A stretch of 64,000 nt of DNA from Pithys albifrons albifrons. Lineage: Eukaryota; Chordata; Aves; Passeriformes; Thamnophilidae. The stretch covers positions 14,296,001 through 14,360,000 of the forward strand of contig NC_092475.1 in assembly GCF_047495875.1 (NCBI RefSeq), written 5' to 3'. The notes below the pieces were generated by a model. The model did no database searches, had not been told where the DNA came from, and saw nothing but the letters and a program-made list of their open reading frames with translations. Position numbers and translations under genes: made by a program. This document shows, piece by piece, positions 53,588 to 64,000 of this stretch (its first letter is position 1; the number at the start of each line of letters is the position of its first letter).

Positions 53588-55321
53588 ACAAATTTTATTT
53601 AATTTATTCTGACACTGATTATTCAACTCTGCTATGCCATTAATCCCACTAGACCCAATGTGTGCAGACTGCAGCAGGGCTGTGCTGCTCCAGGGTTTGT
53701 TTGGTCAGGATTCATGCCCATGCATCCAGATGTGCTCGTGCCTGTCACTCCTGTCCTTAGCCACACTCATGTCCCAGGATCACTTCACCCAGAAGCTTGA
53801 TAAAGACCTCATGAAACATGAAGCAACAGAAAGTTGCTGCCATCTGCAGCTTTTATTCCAGTGGGCAGGTCACTGCAGTCCTGTGCTTCAGTTTCATGCT
53901 TTCCAGAAAGCTGGACTGTCACACACACACAGGTGACACCTAAATTGTGGCAAGAGGTGGATTACGCTTTCAGTTACGGAGCAACTAGTTTTAATTGTCA
54001 GCAAATAGGTCTAGATGGGGGAAGTGGAGAGGCTCTCAGAAGTTTTGTTTCCCCAGTTACTGTCAACACTTACTCTGTGCTTGTAGCAGAGTTGAGCAGA
54101 ACAGGGGATACTGTTGGACCCCACCATTTCCCCCCAGATTAACTGTACAGCATCACTGTTGCAGCACTGTGATCATGACCTGCTGTATTATTTTTCTCTC
54201 ATGTTGATGCTGAGCAGAACCAGGACCACAAATGCTGTGCAGGGAAAGCATTTGGCACTGTACCCAATTCTAAGGGAAGCTTTGCTTTCACCCAGCAACT
54301 TGCCTGGGTGCAGCTGTGCACCGTGGTCGCACCAAGCAGGTGAGCTGTGATCTATTTACCACCTGCCAACTTAACAGCACTAATTTCTTTATTCCCATGA
54401 CAGGATAATCCTGTTCCAGGAGCTGCACATGCCAGTAAAAAAATTACACAAGTAATTATCCCCACAACTCCATCCACCTGACAGCACAGGCTGCATCTTC
54501 CAGTTACCTCCAACCCTGGTGTCACTTGCAGATCTTTCCCTCCACTATTTTCAGTATTTTGGACTGAAACCACTGTACTCAGTTCTCACCCAAAGGTAAA
54601 ACAGAGCAAGGCTTACGCTTTTGCTTTTAAAATGAGCAAAAAGAATATTTTAGATACTTTAAATTTGACAACCCTGCTGAAGTCACTTTCTGTGAATAAG
54701 AGGATATTGCCCTTCAGTCAGAGAACCACCCAGAATCATGCCCAAAATCGGAGCACGAGTACAAGCTATTGTAAAGTACATCCCAAGTCATGCATGAGCT
54801 ATAGACATCTTCCTTTTTCAGTGGTACAGATCATACTGACTGCTGTGATCCATTCCTTCTCATACAGGAACACACCTGTGTGCATCCAACTCAGCCCTGG
54901 TAGTGACAGATGTTGCTTAAAAGGGTGGAAGTTCATGAGCCACTTCAGAGCAGCTTGTTTACTGCTACTTTTTAATTGGGTTATGGAATAGCTAAAACTT
55001 CCCCTCAGACATCTACACACACGTTTAGCAAAATAATGTGTGAGAAGCCATGAGATTTAAGAGCCTGCATTTGGCCTTTCTGCCAAACCACAAAGGGGGG
55101 GAAAGGGCTGATCACAGTGTAACAGACAGTGTTATGATCCCAAAGACACATAGTTAAATTTCCTGAATTGCTGACACCACAGACAGCAATATTTGTTGGT
55201 TTTGCTTCTCACCTTTCCAAGTACCATGTTCCTGTTCACTTCAAACAGCCCTTACAAAACGCCAAGGACGCAGCAAAGAGCTGCTGATGATGTTGTAGGA
55301 ACTCTGCCTTTAACCACAACT

Positions 55322-55590
55322 CATCATCATGGCTCGGCTTCGTGAACGAAGATTTTTGGGAGGGGTTCCACCCATGTGGGTGTGTCCTTCAAGTCTGCGC
55401 AGCAGATTTTTCAGGTGAGGCACAGCATGCACAGAACTGCCCCATCCTTTATTCCTGAGGTTCATCTGCCACAGCCTGGTGAGCTTGGACAGTGACAGTG
55501 AAGTCCTCAGGGACTAGAACCTACAGCACCTGGTATGGTGTTCCCAGGAGGTCTCCCATCCAAGTACTAACCAGGCCCAACAACTGAACA
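55322..55590 (-). mobile_element. candidate 5S-rRNA-derived SINE (AmnSINE1-like)
   Basis: On the minus strand, 55590-55518 reads GGGCCTGGTTAGTACTTGGA..., GGGAGACC, then GGTGCTGTAGG. This is the 3' half of 5S rRNA with few changes. About 130 bases further on the same strand a segment reads AAATCTTCGTTCACGAAGCC, then GAGCCATGATGATGA. Its sequence and position suit a LINE-type tail. A 5S head plus such a tail matches the plan of SINE3-class elements. The 5S similarity is clear; the assignment of the whole unit is inference. Confidence 0.5.
55518..55590 (-). pseudogene. 5S rRNA-like fragment (3' half)
   Basis: About 70 bases with strong similarity to the reverse complement of 5S rRNA positions ~65-120 (AAGTACTAACCAGG, GGTCTCCCATCC, CCTACAGCACC). 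The 5' half is absent, including most of the internal promoter, so it is not a functional 5S gene. Confidence 0.8.
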
Positions 55591-56103
55591 ATGCACATTT
55601 AACTATCAGAGCATCTGCACCACCTTTCAAGGGCATTCCAAACAGCAGCTCAGCTAAATTGTTGAGATTTCCTGAGCCAAGTTCCTACTTTCCCAGCTTT
55701 AGCTGTTTGATGGTTTGAAATTGCTCTGTGGATGTTACAGTGCCAACCTGAACTAGACTTACTAGGAATTGGAAATAGTTCAAGTTATTCCATGTGTGAA
55801 TAAGTTGTCCAAGAATCATGTTTTAAATGCTCCTCCCCATTGCTCATCCAAGGGCAGTTACAATCGGGTTTGGGACAGAATAATCTCCCAAGTGTACATG
55901 GACTCTAAACCCACAAAATTTAGAAATACGAATATTATAGTAGGAAAAAGGAGTGTCACCTACTCTGGCCACTCAGCTCTACTCCAAGCACAGTATTTCA
56001 AGGTGAGAGACTTTAGTGTTCATCAGACAAAGAAGTTGTGCTCTTCCTTACGGCAGGAAAGCACCCTGTTCCTGATTGCTCTTCGTGAAGAGTGAATCAA
56101 ATA

Positions 56104-56255
56104 CAGGGCGTGGATGGTCCATCCCTGGAAGCGTCCAAGGTCAGGTTGGATGGGGTTGGAAAATGAACCTGATCCAGCAGGTGTCCCTGCCCATGGCAGG
56201 GGGTGAAACGAGAGGATCTTTCAGGTCCCTGCAACCCAAACCAGCCTGTGAATAT
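56104..56255 (+). mobile_element. CR1 3' end, sense
   Basis: GTGGATGGTCCATCCCTGGA, GGTCAGGTTGGATGGGGTTG, GCAGGTGTCCCTGCCCATGG and CCCTGCAACCCAAACCAGCC are the usual CR1 3' blocks. The final octamer repeats are lost. Confidence 0.85.
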
Positions 56256-57681
56256 AAGATTTAAGGAAGAAACTTGCAAAAAACAAAATAAGAAAGGATG
56301 CTTTTTCAAATACTGGGAAAGGGAAGGACCAGGCTGCCAATACAGCCCCAGTTTCGAGGTTTCATTTTTTAATGGTAGTGTTGATTTCTCCTTCACAATT
56401 TGCTACAAGACACTAGAATTTTGTCAACCCTGTACCCCACATTTGGTAAGAAGGCATCTTTTGCTTTTGTCTTTTTAATGACAAACTGACATTGAAGGGA
56501 AAAAAAATCAGGTAGCTCAATACTGAAAGCCCATCCCCAAAAATCTGGCTCTAGGAACAGGTCAAGAACAGATACAAGCATCACCAGATGGTTTTGTCCT
56601 TGACTCTTGCTAGTACTGCAGACAAAGCAAAAGGCAGCCAGCACCCGTCTCTTGCTCTTCTATGAAATTTATCCAAATCCTGCTTTTATAATGCCCAGAA
56701 GAGACATCAGGAATAATCACACATGCTCACAAACACACATCTACCCAAGTGTTCCCCTCCTCTTGTGCTGACAGAGCTGGAATACTCAGGGTGTTTGTGT
56801 TTTGCTGGCTAGTTCCTTACAGCATTTGGACAAGCCCTGCACTTAACTGTGCTGGCTCAGGATATGGCAGTACCGACATCCTGCTGGCTTGCCAGAGGAA
56901 ACACATCCAGGACACAAGTCATGCCAAGGAATCCCTGATTCATTTGCATAGTTAAGGGACCCTTTCTCTTTTGCACAGCAGCCACGGGACACAGGGAATG
57001 TGGCTCTAGTAGCAGAAGGAATATTGATAAGGATTTTCAGGCAATCCAGTCCCTCCCTGTAATTCATGCATAAAGAGGACTTTTAACAGCACCACTGTCA
57101 CAGCAACTTCATTTCAGAAAGCTGAGTGTAGTTGCTAAGAGCCATCATTCTGCTGTGCTGACCAATGCTGAGGTGCCAGTGGCCACTCCAAGGCCAAGAC
57201 ATCCTCAGGCCTGCACTAGGGGTCAGTTTTAGAAACAAGGGATGCAAAAAAGTAATTGTCAACATATTGTTATCACACTGAGAGACACTGGAAATAGGCA
57301 CATGTACCTGCTGAGCTCTGGTCTCAATCCTTCTTTCGAGGAGTGTGTACGAATTTTACTAGAGGACCAGTTTTCCATGAAGTTATTTTACAGAGAGGAG
57401 TTCTCTGTCAAGTCTGACTTGCTCCATGATCCAAGGTTGCTTAATACTTGTGTCAAGTTTAAGGAAGGTAAACATTTCCTCAAGTGTAGCTCAAGTCTTA
57501 TGTCTGCATTAAACTTGTTCTCACAGTATGAATTCTGGAGGAAGCTCCCGGCACTCCCCTCCTGTTTGAAATCCAAAGCAGGAGGTACCACCTGCAGTGA
57601 TCAAGACTGCAAAACCTTTTCGAGTCATTAGGCTAAAATGCACCACCTTCACCTAAAATAGCTTCAATTTAAAAAGAATTC

Positions 57682-59490
57682 TTTATTACAAATTAACCCC
57701 AGTCATGTAGGTAACACTGCAGTACCAAGTACTCAGAAGCAGCATGGATTTAGCCATTATCTGTCAGACTCCGTGGCTGTATTACAATCCTGGGAAGGCT
57801 GAGCCTGCAGCTCAAGTCCAGTTGCTTCTTCCACGCTTGGGATAAGAGCAGCAGGAAGCCCAAGCCATGTAAAAGCAACAGTAACCTGATCTTATGGCAA
57901 CTCCAGGCATGGGTGCAGTTCAGGTTCTTGGAATGTGACTGCACTCCTCTCTTTTGGCACTAGTACAGATACTCACCTGCAACGAAGTCCACCTTCTAGA
58001 GATGATTGGAAAAGGGCAAGAAACTGAATTTCAAGATAATTGTTTACATCATCAAGCAATTCCAGGACAGAAAAGATGGCATCAAGTCACATTTCACATG
58101 TGCCCCATGCCTGACTGTTCGTCTGGACAGATATGTGAGGTGGGACCAGAGTGCAGCTGTCACACCCAGCCATACCTGCACAAAGGACCAGGTGAGAAAC
58201 AGCGATAGAAGGAGCTTGTGCTGCTCTCAAGAACAAGGCCAAGGGCACTTTAAGAGCTACCAAGTGTCTCACTAAACAAGTTTCTCCACAAAAGCAGGGT
58301 CATTTGTGAGTTCCCCAGCACAAGGCAGAGCAAGAGTCCCATTACACCGCAATGAACACAAAAGTTTGAATCACCAATTTAATTTTATACAAGTCAAACT
58401 ACACGTTGTATAAAGAGTACAAGGCAGTTCTAACGTTTGCTACTGCATGTTACAAAAATCAATTTAGCTATAAAGGGAAATTTTGGGGATGAGTCCTATT
58501 CCACAATTTAAGTGAATTGGCAACTGTGGTTTAGCAAAGCCTTTGTTAAAACTAGAACTCTAGCTCCAGGAGATTACATTTCCAATGAAGTTCAGACCTA
58601 CATACAAGAGGATTATAGTTCTAGTCTGAAGCAAAATGTTAACTAAAGTGAGTCAAAGGGGAGGGAAGACAGATTTCTTTACTTGGGTTTCATATCCAAG
58701 AGATTTAGAGGCTGACAAACCATACAACATACTAGTGACCTGGACCACAGCCAAGAGACACCTTCGTGTCTGACAACGACACGATATTCAAGCAAAAAAT
58801 GGCAGAAAGCTTTAATTCTTTCAAGTCTGAAACAAAGGGGTTTTCAGCAATACTGTAGGATACAGGTTCCAGAGTACCTTTACCTTTAATACAGTCACAG
58901 TATGGGGGGAATGATCTTTTGGCAAGTTAAGGTACAACATAAATCCTCCAACTTGAGTTTATTGCTGATCTAAAATCCTTCCAGTACTGTTACTGGTTTA
59001 TATAATTTGCAGCCTGCTTCCAAAATAACAATAAACCAGAGAATTGTGTGGCCTGCCAAGCAAGGGAATCCTGCCTTTGGCAGCAACCTGAAACCTGTGA
59101 AGCTAATGACAGCCATAGTTCTAACATAATGAAAAAACATATGAAAAAAGGATACTTTCAAAAGAGCCCAGATTTTAGCCTGTTTATATTCAGTTTATTT
59201 TTAATAAAAAAACACTTTGCATTTAAGAGTAATTAAGTTACTCCTGCAGAAATGCTATAAAATCAAACTTTCACCTGAATTTCTACAAAAGGGAGACTTT
59301 CCCTGCTTTGTACCACCATCCCATCTCATACTGTCAATTTGGGATACAAATTAAACCTTTATGCCTCGAGACTTAATTCTTAGGCCATTCAGTCCTGCAA
59401 GAGAAAAAACCAACTTCTGAAGTACTAACACTAATGGCCTGACAGGTAGGAAAATGTTCCGTAATAGTGTGCAAGGTGAGAGTTCTAGTC
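57682..59490 (-). other. SRSF6: probable SRSF6 3' UTR with several candidate polyadenylation signals
   Basis: TTTATT (AATAAA on the gene strand) occurs at 59194-59199, 58958-58963 and 57682-57687. These would give 3' UTRs of about 0.3, 0.5 and 1.8 kb. The AT-rich composition suits a UTR. Which site is used cannot be told from sequence. Confidence 0.4.
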
Positions 59491-62400
59491 CTAATCCCTT
59501 GAACTAGATCTTGATCGGGAGCGAGACTTTGAGTGAGACCTGGAGCGGGACCTGGATGCAGCTCTTTTGGGAGGTGACTCAGAACGAGCCTTAGCAGATG
59601 GCTGCTGCTGGGGAGAATTGGAACGAGACCTGCTCCTTGACCTGGACTTAGACTTAGCATCCCCTTTACCATTTTCTTTGGGAGATCGAGACCTGGACCT
59701 GGATCTGGATCGAGACTTCTCAGACTTCTCCTTGGATCTGCTGTGAGAGCGTGAACCCCTGTCAGACTTGGGTTTCGATTTGCTCTTTGATCTGGACTTC
59801 CTGCTTTTGGATCTGGAACGTGAGCGGTCTTTGCTTCGTGACCTGGATTTAGATCTTTTAAAGAGAAACAAGAGTTCATTCTGTGTGACCTGAAGTGTAC
59901 TTAAAAGTGCCTGTAAAGATCTGTCAGTGAGCAGCAGTCCCAGTACTGACAGTGTAACACTGTGGCACTTACCGTGAACGGCTTTTGGAGATGCTACGGG
60001 ACCTGCTGCGGCTGCTCCGACTTCTCCGACTTCTGCTTCTAGACCGTCTCCTGGATCGTGACCTACAAACATTTCAAACTTAATTTATCCCTTCTTCCTT
60101 GCCTGGTGTGCCCTGCATCATCTGTAGGAGTCGCAGTGTGGTTTGGGATGCAGGGGACCTCGAAGAACATCTGGTTCCAACCCCCAGCCACGGGCAGGGA
60201 CCCCTTCCACTAAGACCAGGTTGCTACAAGCTTAACTCTTCCAGGGATGGGGCAGACACAGCTTCTCTGGGCAACCTGTGCCAGCGCCTCACCACTCTCA
60301 AAGGAAAGAACCTCTTCCTAAATGCATCTACTGCATTATGCTACCTAGTAGTGTAACAGAGGAAAGCTGCTACAGAACTTCTCAAGAGCAAGGATGGCCA
60401 CACCAATACACACTATTAACCCACCCAGATTCAATGTCCCATCATTGAATCACATCTGAGGTTTCGCATGTGACAAAACTGCTCAAACCCAGCTTTGCTG
60501 TATTGCATAAAATAATTCCTTCTACGTTTTCAGGCCCCATCCTGTTCCTAAACTATCAGCCAAAGGTAACTACTGCAGGTACAGTACTTATCCCCATTCT
60601 GAGTGTCCTGATCCAACATGTCCTGAGAGTTACCTTGACCTGCTGCCAGAGTAGGACCGTCTATGGCTTGAGCGTGGCTTGTCTTCAACCAGCCTGATCT
60701 TCCTGCCATTTATCTCTGTGCCATCCAGTTTATCCAGCGCACGCTTCATGTCCGAGTACGACCGGAACTCGATCACTCCTTCATTTGTCCGCTCTTTGTG
60801 AGCATCTGCATAGGTCACCTCCCCAGCCTGCCTCATGAAATCCTGCACAGAGCAAAGAACAGTTACAGAACACGCTACAGGCTGGGGCTCTACCAGCACT
60901 CAATGCATGCAAACATCCAGGCACACTTTTTAATTACTTCTACCAATCCAATGTCAACATTGCTATTAAAGAAAGCTGTTGCATCCTGCTTGTCACAACA
61001 AGGTCCACGACAGAACACCAACCAATACGTACTTTCAAATCCTGCCAACTACAGCGACTGGAAAGGTTTTCAACAATCAGCCTGAACTCTGTACGAACGG
61101 GTGGTCCGTATTTATCCCGTCCTGATTGTCTGCGGCTGCTATATCCGCTACCACTCCCACCTTGATTGTACAAAGAAACAAAGTTAGATGGTCCCCTAGC
61201 ATGAGGAAAGCTCAATCTTCTGAAAAAGTTAGTTTAACAGTCATATTTACTGGAGTAGGACTTTATTTCTCTAAGCCTCCAATAAACTTTGCAATTTTGC
61301 CATAATCTATATTAATGGCAAATCAAACAGACTAAAATCCTACAAGTCTGTGCTCCTAAGATCTGTTAGAGAGTGACTGCTCCTTATTAGATTCACCTTG
61401 CTAAGTTTTATTTTACAGAACATTGTAAAATATAAAACTTAACCGATTACATGCATTTCTACATTTTACAAAAACGTTTACTAGTTACACTAAGTACTTA
61501 CATCACAGTATGAGGTTTTTGGTGGTGGTTTGGCCACAAAACACGCAAGGTAACAGTCACCTAGTTCAGTTTAACCAGTTTTGTCTAACCCTTGGAATCC
61601 TCACCATCACCCTGCGTCTAATGGCAAAAGGCTGCTGTCGTCATGGCTTCCGGTAAGGTCAGCCAAAGGGTCATAGGGCAAGGGTCACACAATGTATGGA
61701 AAAGCCATGGCCAGGAAAGGCAGTCATCTTAGCCTCAGTGGACACAGCCTCAGCCCCACTGGTCACTTTTAAATTGAAACATCAAGGACTTGTTAAAAAG
61801 TTTGAATTGAACATGCAACAATTTTAAAACAACATACATTTGATTTTTTTTAAAAAGACAGAAACCCACCCCCCACAACAACACCACGCTTCCAGAGACC
61901 ACCGAAAAATCAACCGTAGTACTATTACAGTACTAGGTCGGTTAAACTCTATAGAGCTCGCTCAAGAAGCTACAGGAGTGAGCTGCGCGTTAAAATATTC
62001 ACAATATCCCCCCCTTAGCATAACAAATTCCTGCTCCAAAACCTCCCCCCACGCCTCCCATATACCCAACTGAAACATTCACGTGAAAGTTCACAGCTGA
62101 GCGATTCTCCCCCAATTACGCAACTATATTTATACGTTAACATTACTGATGCAACATCGCTGTCACATCGAAACGCTCCCAAGAAAACTGGAGCCTGCAA
62201 ATCACCAGAGCAAACCCTTTCTAAAGCCCACTATTCGCAGCCAGAAGGGCTGCGGGATACCAGAGCGCACCGCTGGTGCCGGCGAAAACGCTGCAGTCCC
62301 TTCGGTGCGCCGGGTACCCCCGCTAGCGACCCCCCCAGCCCTGGGACCCGGCCCCAGCCGAGCCCCCCCGGCCCTGCCCGCCCCTCGCCCCGCGGGGAGG

Positions 62401-62860
62401 GACGGGCCCGGACTCACTGCGGCTGCTGTAGCTGTAGCCGTCCCTGTCACGGCGGGGGCCGCGGGCGTGTTCCACGATCACCCGCTCCCCGCACAGATCC
62501 TTCCCGTTCAGCTCGTACACGGCATCGTCGGCGTCGCGGGAGTCCTCAAACTCCACGAAGCCGTAGCTGGGGGCAGAGGGGCCCGATGAGGCGGCGGCGG
62601 GGAAGGAGCGCGGCGGTCCCGGGCCGGTGTGCGGCCCCCCCGCTCCCCTCCCCGCCGCCATCTTGCGCCGGCGCCACGCGGCACGGCCGCGACATGGACG
62701 GGCCCGGCCCGCGGCCCTCGGGGGGACCCAACGGACGGACGGACGGCGCTCACCCGTTTTTGAGGTCAACCTCGAGCAGGCGGCCGTAGCCGCTGAAGAA
62801 ACGCTGGATGTCCTTCTCCCGGACGTGGTAGCTCAGGCGGCCGATGTAGACGCGCGGCAT
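59491..62860 (-). CDS. SRSF6: serine/arginine-rich splicing factor 6
   Basis: Six coding exons: 62754-62860, 62418-62566, 61033-61160, 60634-60842, 59973-60062 and 59491-59854. They total 1047 nt, 348 residues (human 344), and phases agree at every junction. RRM1 (residues ~1-72) has RNP2 RVYIGRL and an RNP1-like [10 protein letters not shown] glycine/serine-rich linker follows. RRM2 (~108-183) carries the SR-family SWQDLKD signature across the exon 3/4 junction. The RS domain (~184-348) is dense in RS dipeptides and ends in RSRSSSRD. The protein binds exonic enhancers and recruits splicing machinery in the nucleus; the RS domain is phosphorylated by SR kinases. The start [10 protein letters not shown] is canonical. 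Neighbour L3MBTL1 lies downstream in the same orientation, as in mammals. Confidence 0.98.
60138..60325 (-). mobile_element. CR1 fragment, antisense, in SRSF6 intron 4
   Basis: TTCCAACCCCCAGCCACGGG, CAGGGACCCCTTCCACTAAG, then the CTTCTCTGGGCAACCTGTGC block. These are the reverse complement of the CR1 3' region. Confidence 0.85.
61605..61758 (-). other. SRSF6: candidate poison cassette exon in SRSF6 intron 2
   Basis: On the gene strand a block of GC-balanced, non-repetitive sequence lies in an otherwise AT-rich intron. It is bounded by a possible acceptor (GTGACCAG, 61766-61759) and donor (GTGAGG, 61604-61599). Joined to exon 2 (phase 1), the frame meets TGA after about ten codons. SRSF6 and other SR genes are known to carry highly conserved poison exons that trigger nonsense-mediated decay for autoregulation, in this intron in mammals. 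The boundaries are a best guess; the acceptor has a weak pyrimidine tract. Confidence 0.45.
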
Positions 62861-63230
62861 ATTCACGGCGGGTTGGGAGGGTGAGGAGAGGAGAGAGAGG
62901 AGCGGAGAAGAAAGAGGAGGGGAGACGAAGAGAGAAAGAGGGAGGGAGGAAAGAAGGGAGGGAAGGAGAGGGAGGGGAAAAGAGAGAGAGATAGGGGGAG
63001 AGAGAGGCCAGGAGCGAGCGAGCGCTGGCGGCGCGAAGGGCGGAGGCGCAGCGGGCCCGCTCCGCACTGCCGGGCCTGGGCACCACAATGGCGCCCGCCG
63101 CGCGCCGCCGCTTTTATCGAGGGGGCGGGCCCGCGTGACGTCACCGCGTGCGCGCGCTCACGGTGTGGCGCTGCGGGCGGGGGGGGGGGGGGGGCGGCTC
63201 TGCGCATGCGCCGTCCCGGCCGCAGGAGGG
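62240..63230 (-). promoter_or_regulatory. SRSF6: SRSF6 CpG-island promoter with CRE, TATA-like and NRF1-type sites
   Basis: In order of transcription (falling coordinates): an NRF1-type site TGCGCATGCGCC at 63201-63212, a 16-base G run at 63179-63194, a perfect palindromic CRE TGACGTCA at 63136-63143 and a TATA-like GATAAAAG at 63112-63119. Transcription probably starts near 63085, giving a 5' UTR of about 225 bases. Sites are sequence matches only. Confidence 0.65.
62870..63010 (+). repeat. SRSF6: homopurine tract in the SRSF6 5' UTR (polypyrimidine on the transcript)
   Basis: About 140 bases of nearly uninterrupted A/G on the plus strand (GGGAGGGA, AGAGAGAG and related words). The SRSF6 mRNA would carry a long C/U-rich leader directly before its start codon. 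Confidence 0.85.
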
Positions 63231-64000
63231 AACTCCTGATGTGTCGCTATCGGAGCCTTAAAATATAAACTATCCACTTGTTTAAGTAATTCGTGTCTCC
63301 TTTGAGATAATTACAGGTTGTAGTGTCTGATCCCAAAGCTTGGCTTCCCACTACAGCTGTACCTGTTATTTGCCATTCCTGTTCTCCCCAAAGGGTAACA
63401 ATTCCATGGCTCGGATTTAAAAACCTTCGGTATGGACGTTCACTGGAACTGCCTGTGCTGGCACGTTCGGGGCCGCATGTCAGACTCACTGGGAACAACC
63501 CAGTTAGACCCTTCTTGCTAAACCGCCCGGTGCCCACTGAAAACTCTGTGTAAGCCTGGACTGAAGCTCAAGAATAAAGAGGAAAACTCAGCCTGTTCTT
63601 GAGGGCTTTCCTGCAAGTGGGTGTTCTTCAGGATCAGAGCCCTAAGGAAGTGCCTTTTTCCAAAGATCTGCCCTTCAGTGCTTTCCTCACAGCCCAGCAA
63701 AGCTGCTCTCTTAGAATCATGGAATCATGGAATCGACTGGGTTGGAAAAGACCTCTGAGATCATCGAGTCCAACCCTTGTGGATGATGATGCTCATTTCA
63801 GCATCTCTGTCTCTTAGTGTAAGGAATTCCTTTCCCTGTTCCAACAGGGAAAAATTAATTCTTCATGGCAAAATTACTGTCCGTGCAGCCTCTGAGCTCT
63901 CAGCCCTCAGCTGGTGTTTACTCTCTGCCTTTCCTGGGGAGAGCATCCCTGGAAATGGATGAAAACCTGCCTGTTCAGCTCAGGGCCATGTGGAGTGGGA
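63231..64000. other. region upstream of SRSF6, no gene recognised
   Basis: Apart from the antisense CR1 end, only short frames without domains are seen, and no CpG enrichment. Confidence 0.5.
63713..63845 (-). mobile_element. CR1 3' end, antisense
   Basis: Starts with AGAATCATGGAATCATGGAA, the inverted CR1 tail, followed by GGTTGGAAAAGACCTCTGAG and ATCGAGTCCAACCC. Confidence 0.9.

Larger units (their letters stand above)
53600..57680. other. intergenic region between L3MBTL1 promoter and SRSF6 3' end, no gene recognised
   Basis: Apart from the CR1 piece and the 5S-related element listed separately, no exon-like frame was recognised. Open frames are short (under 130 codons) and show no domains. 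AT content is higher than in the neighbouring genes. Confidence 0.5.

Noticed and set aside
59373..59879. 168-codon minus-strand frame overlapping the SRSF6 last exon
   Set aside because: Shadow frame of the RS-domain exon; the RS-dipeptide frame is the real one.

Overview
The window is nuclear DNA from a bird, most likely a passerine. Three things point there: multi-exon vertebrate genes with GT-AG introns and CpG-rich promoters, many CR1 fragments on both strands, and a tRNA-derived SINE with a CR1-like tail (36119-36230) of the TguSINE1 type known from zebra finch. SRSF6 next to L3MBTL1 is the gene pair of human 20q13.12, so the right half is conserved vertebrate synteny.

Layout, left to right. 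(1) 1-14422, minus strand: a sacsin-like gene with six introns. It ends in a giant exon that is open for 8964 bases and runs off the left edge. At least 3582 residues are visible, with three Bergerat/HATPase modules. (2) 14423-18864: the promoter of that gene, then decayed simple repeats and a possible remnant of an immunoglobulin-type receptor. (3) 18865-20839, plus strand: an intact two-Ig-domain receptor of the leukocyte receptor complex (LILR/CHIR/GPVI-like) type, with an arginine at the start of its membrane segment. (4) 20940-21560: a minisatellite that separates this gene from the convergent L3MBTL1. (5) 21652-51300, minus strand: L3MBTL1, with 21 coding exons (836 residues), a long 3' UTR, non-coding 5' exons and a CpG-island promoter near 51 kb. 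(6) 51.4-59.5 kb: repeat-rich intergenic DNA and the SRSF6 3' UTR, including a 5S-rRNA-related SINE-like element. (7) 59491-63230, minus strand: SRSF6, six coding exons (348 residues), with a CRE/TATA-like/NRF1 promoter and a candidate poison exon in intron 2.

These are independent genes, not an operon. SRSF6 is a splicing regulator. L3MBTL1 is a chromatin reader of mono- and dimethyl-lysine. The sacsin-like protein is probably a giant chaperone-type ATPase relative. The Ig receptor is probably an adaptor-dependent activating receptor on leukocytes or platelets. The most unusual part is the left third: a sacsin paralogue and a leukocyte-receptor-type gene lie where SGK2 follows L3MBTL1 in mammals. 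Gene models come from reading splice sites and reading frames by eye. Repeat boundaries are approximate.
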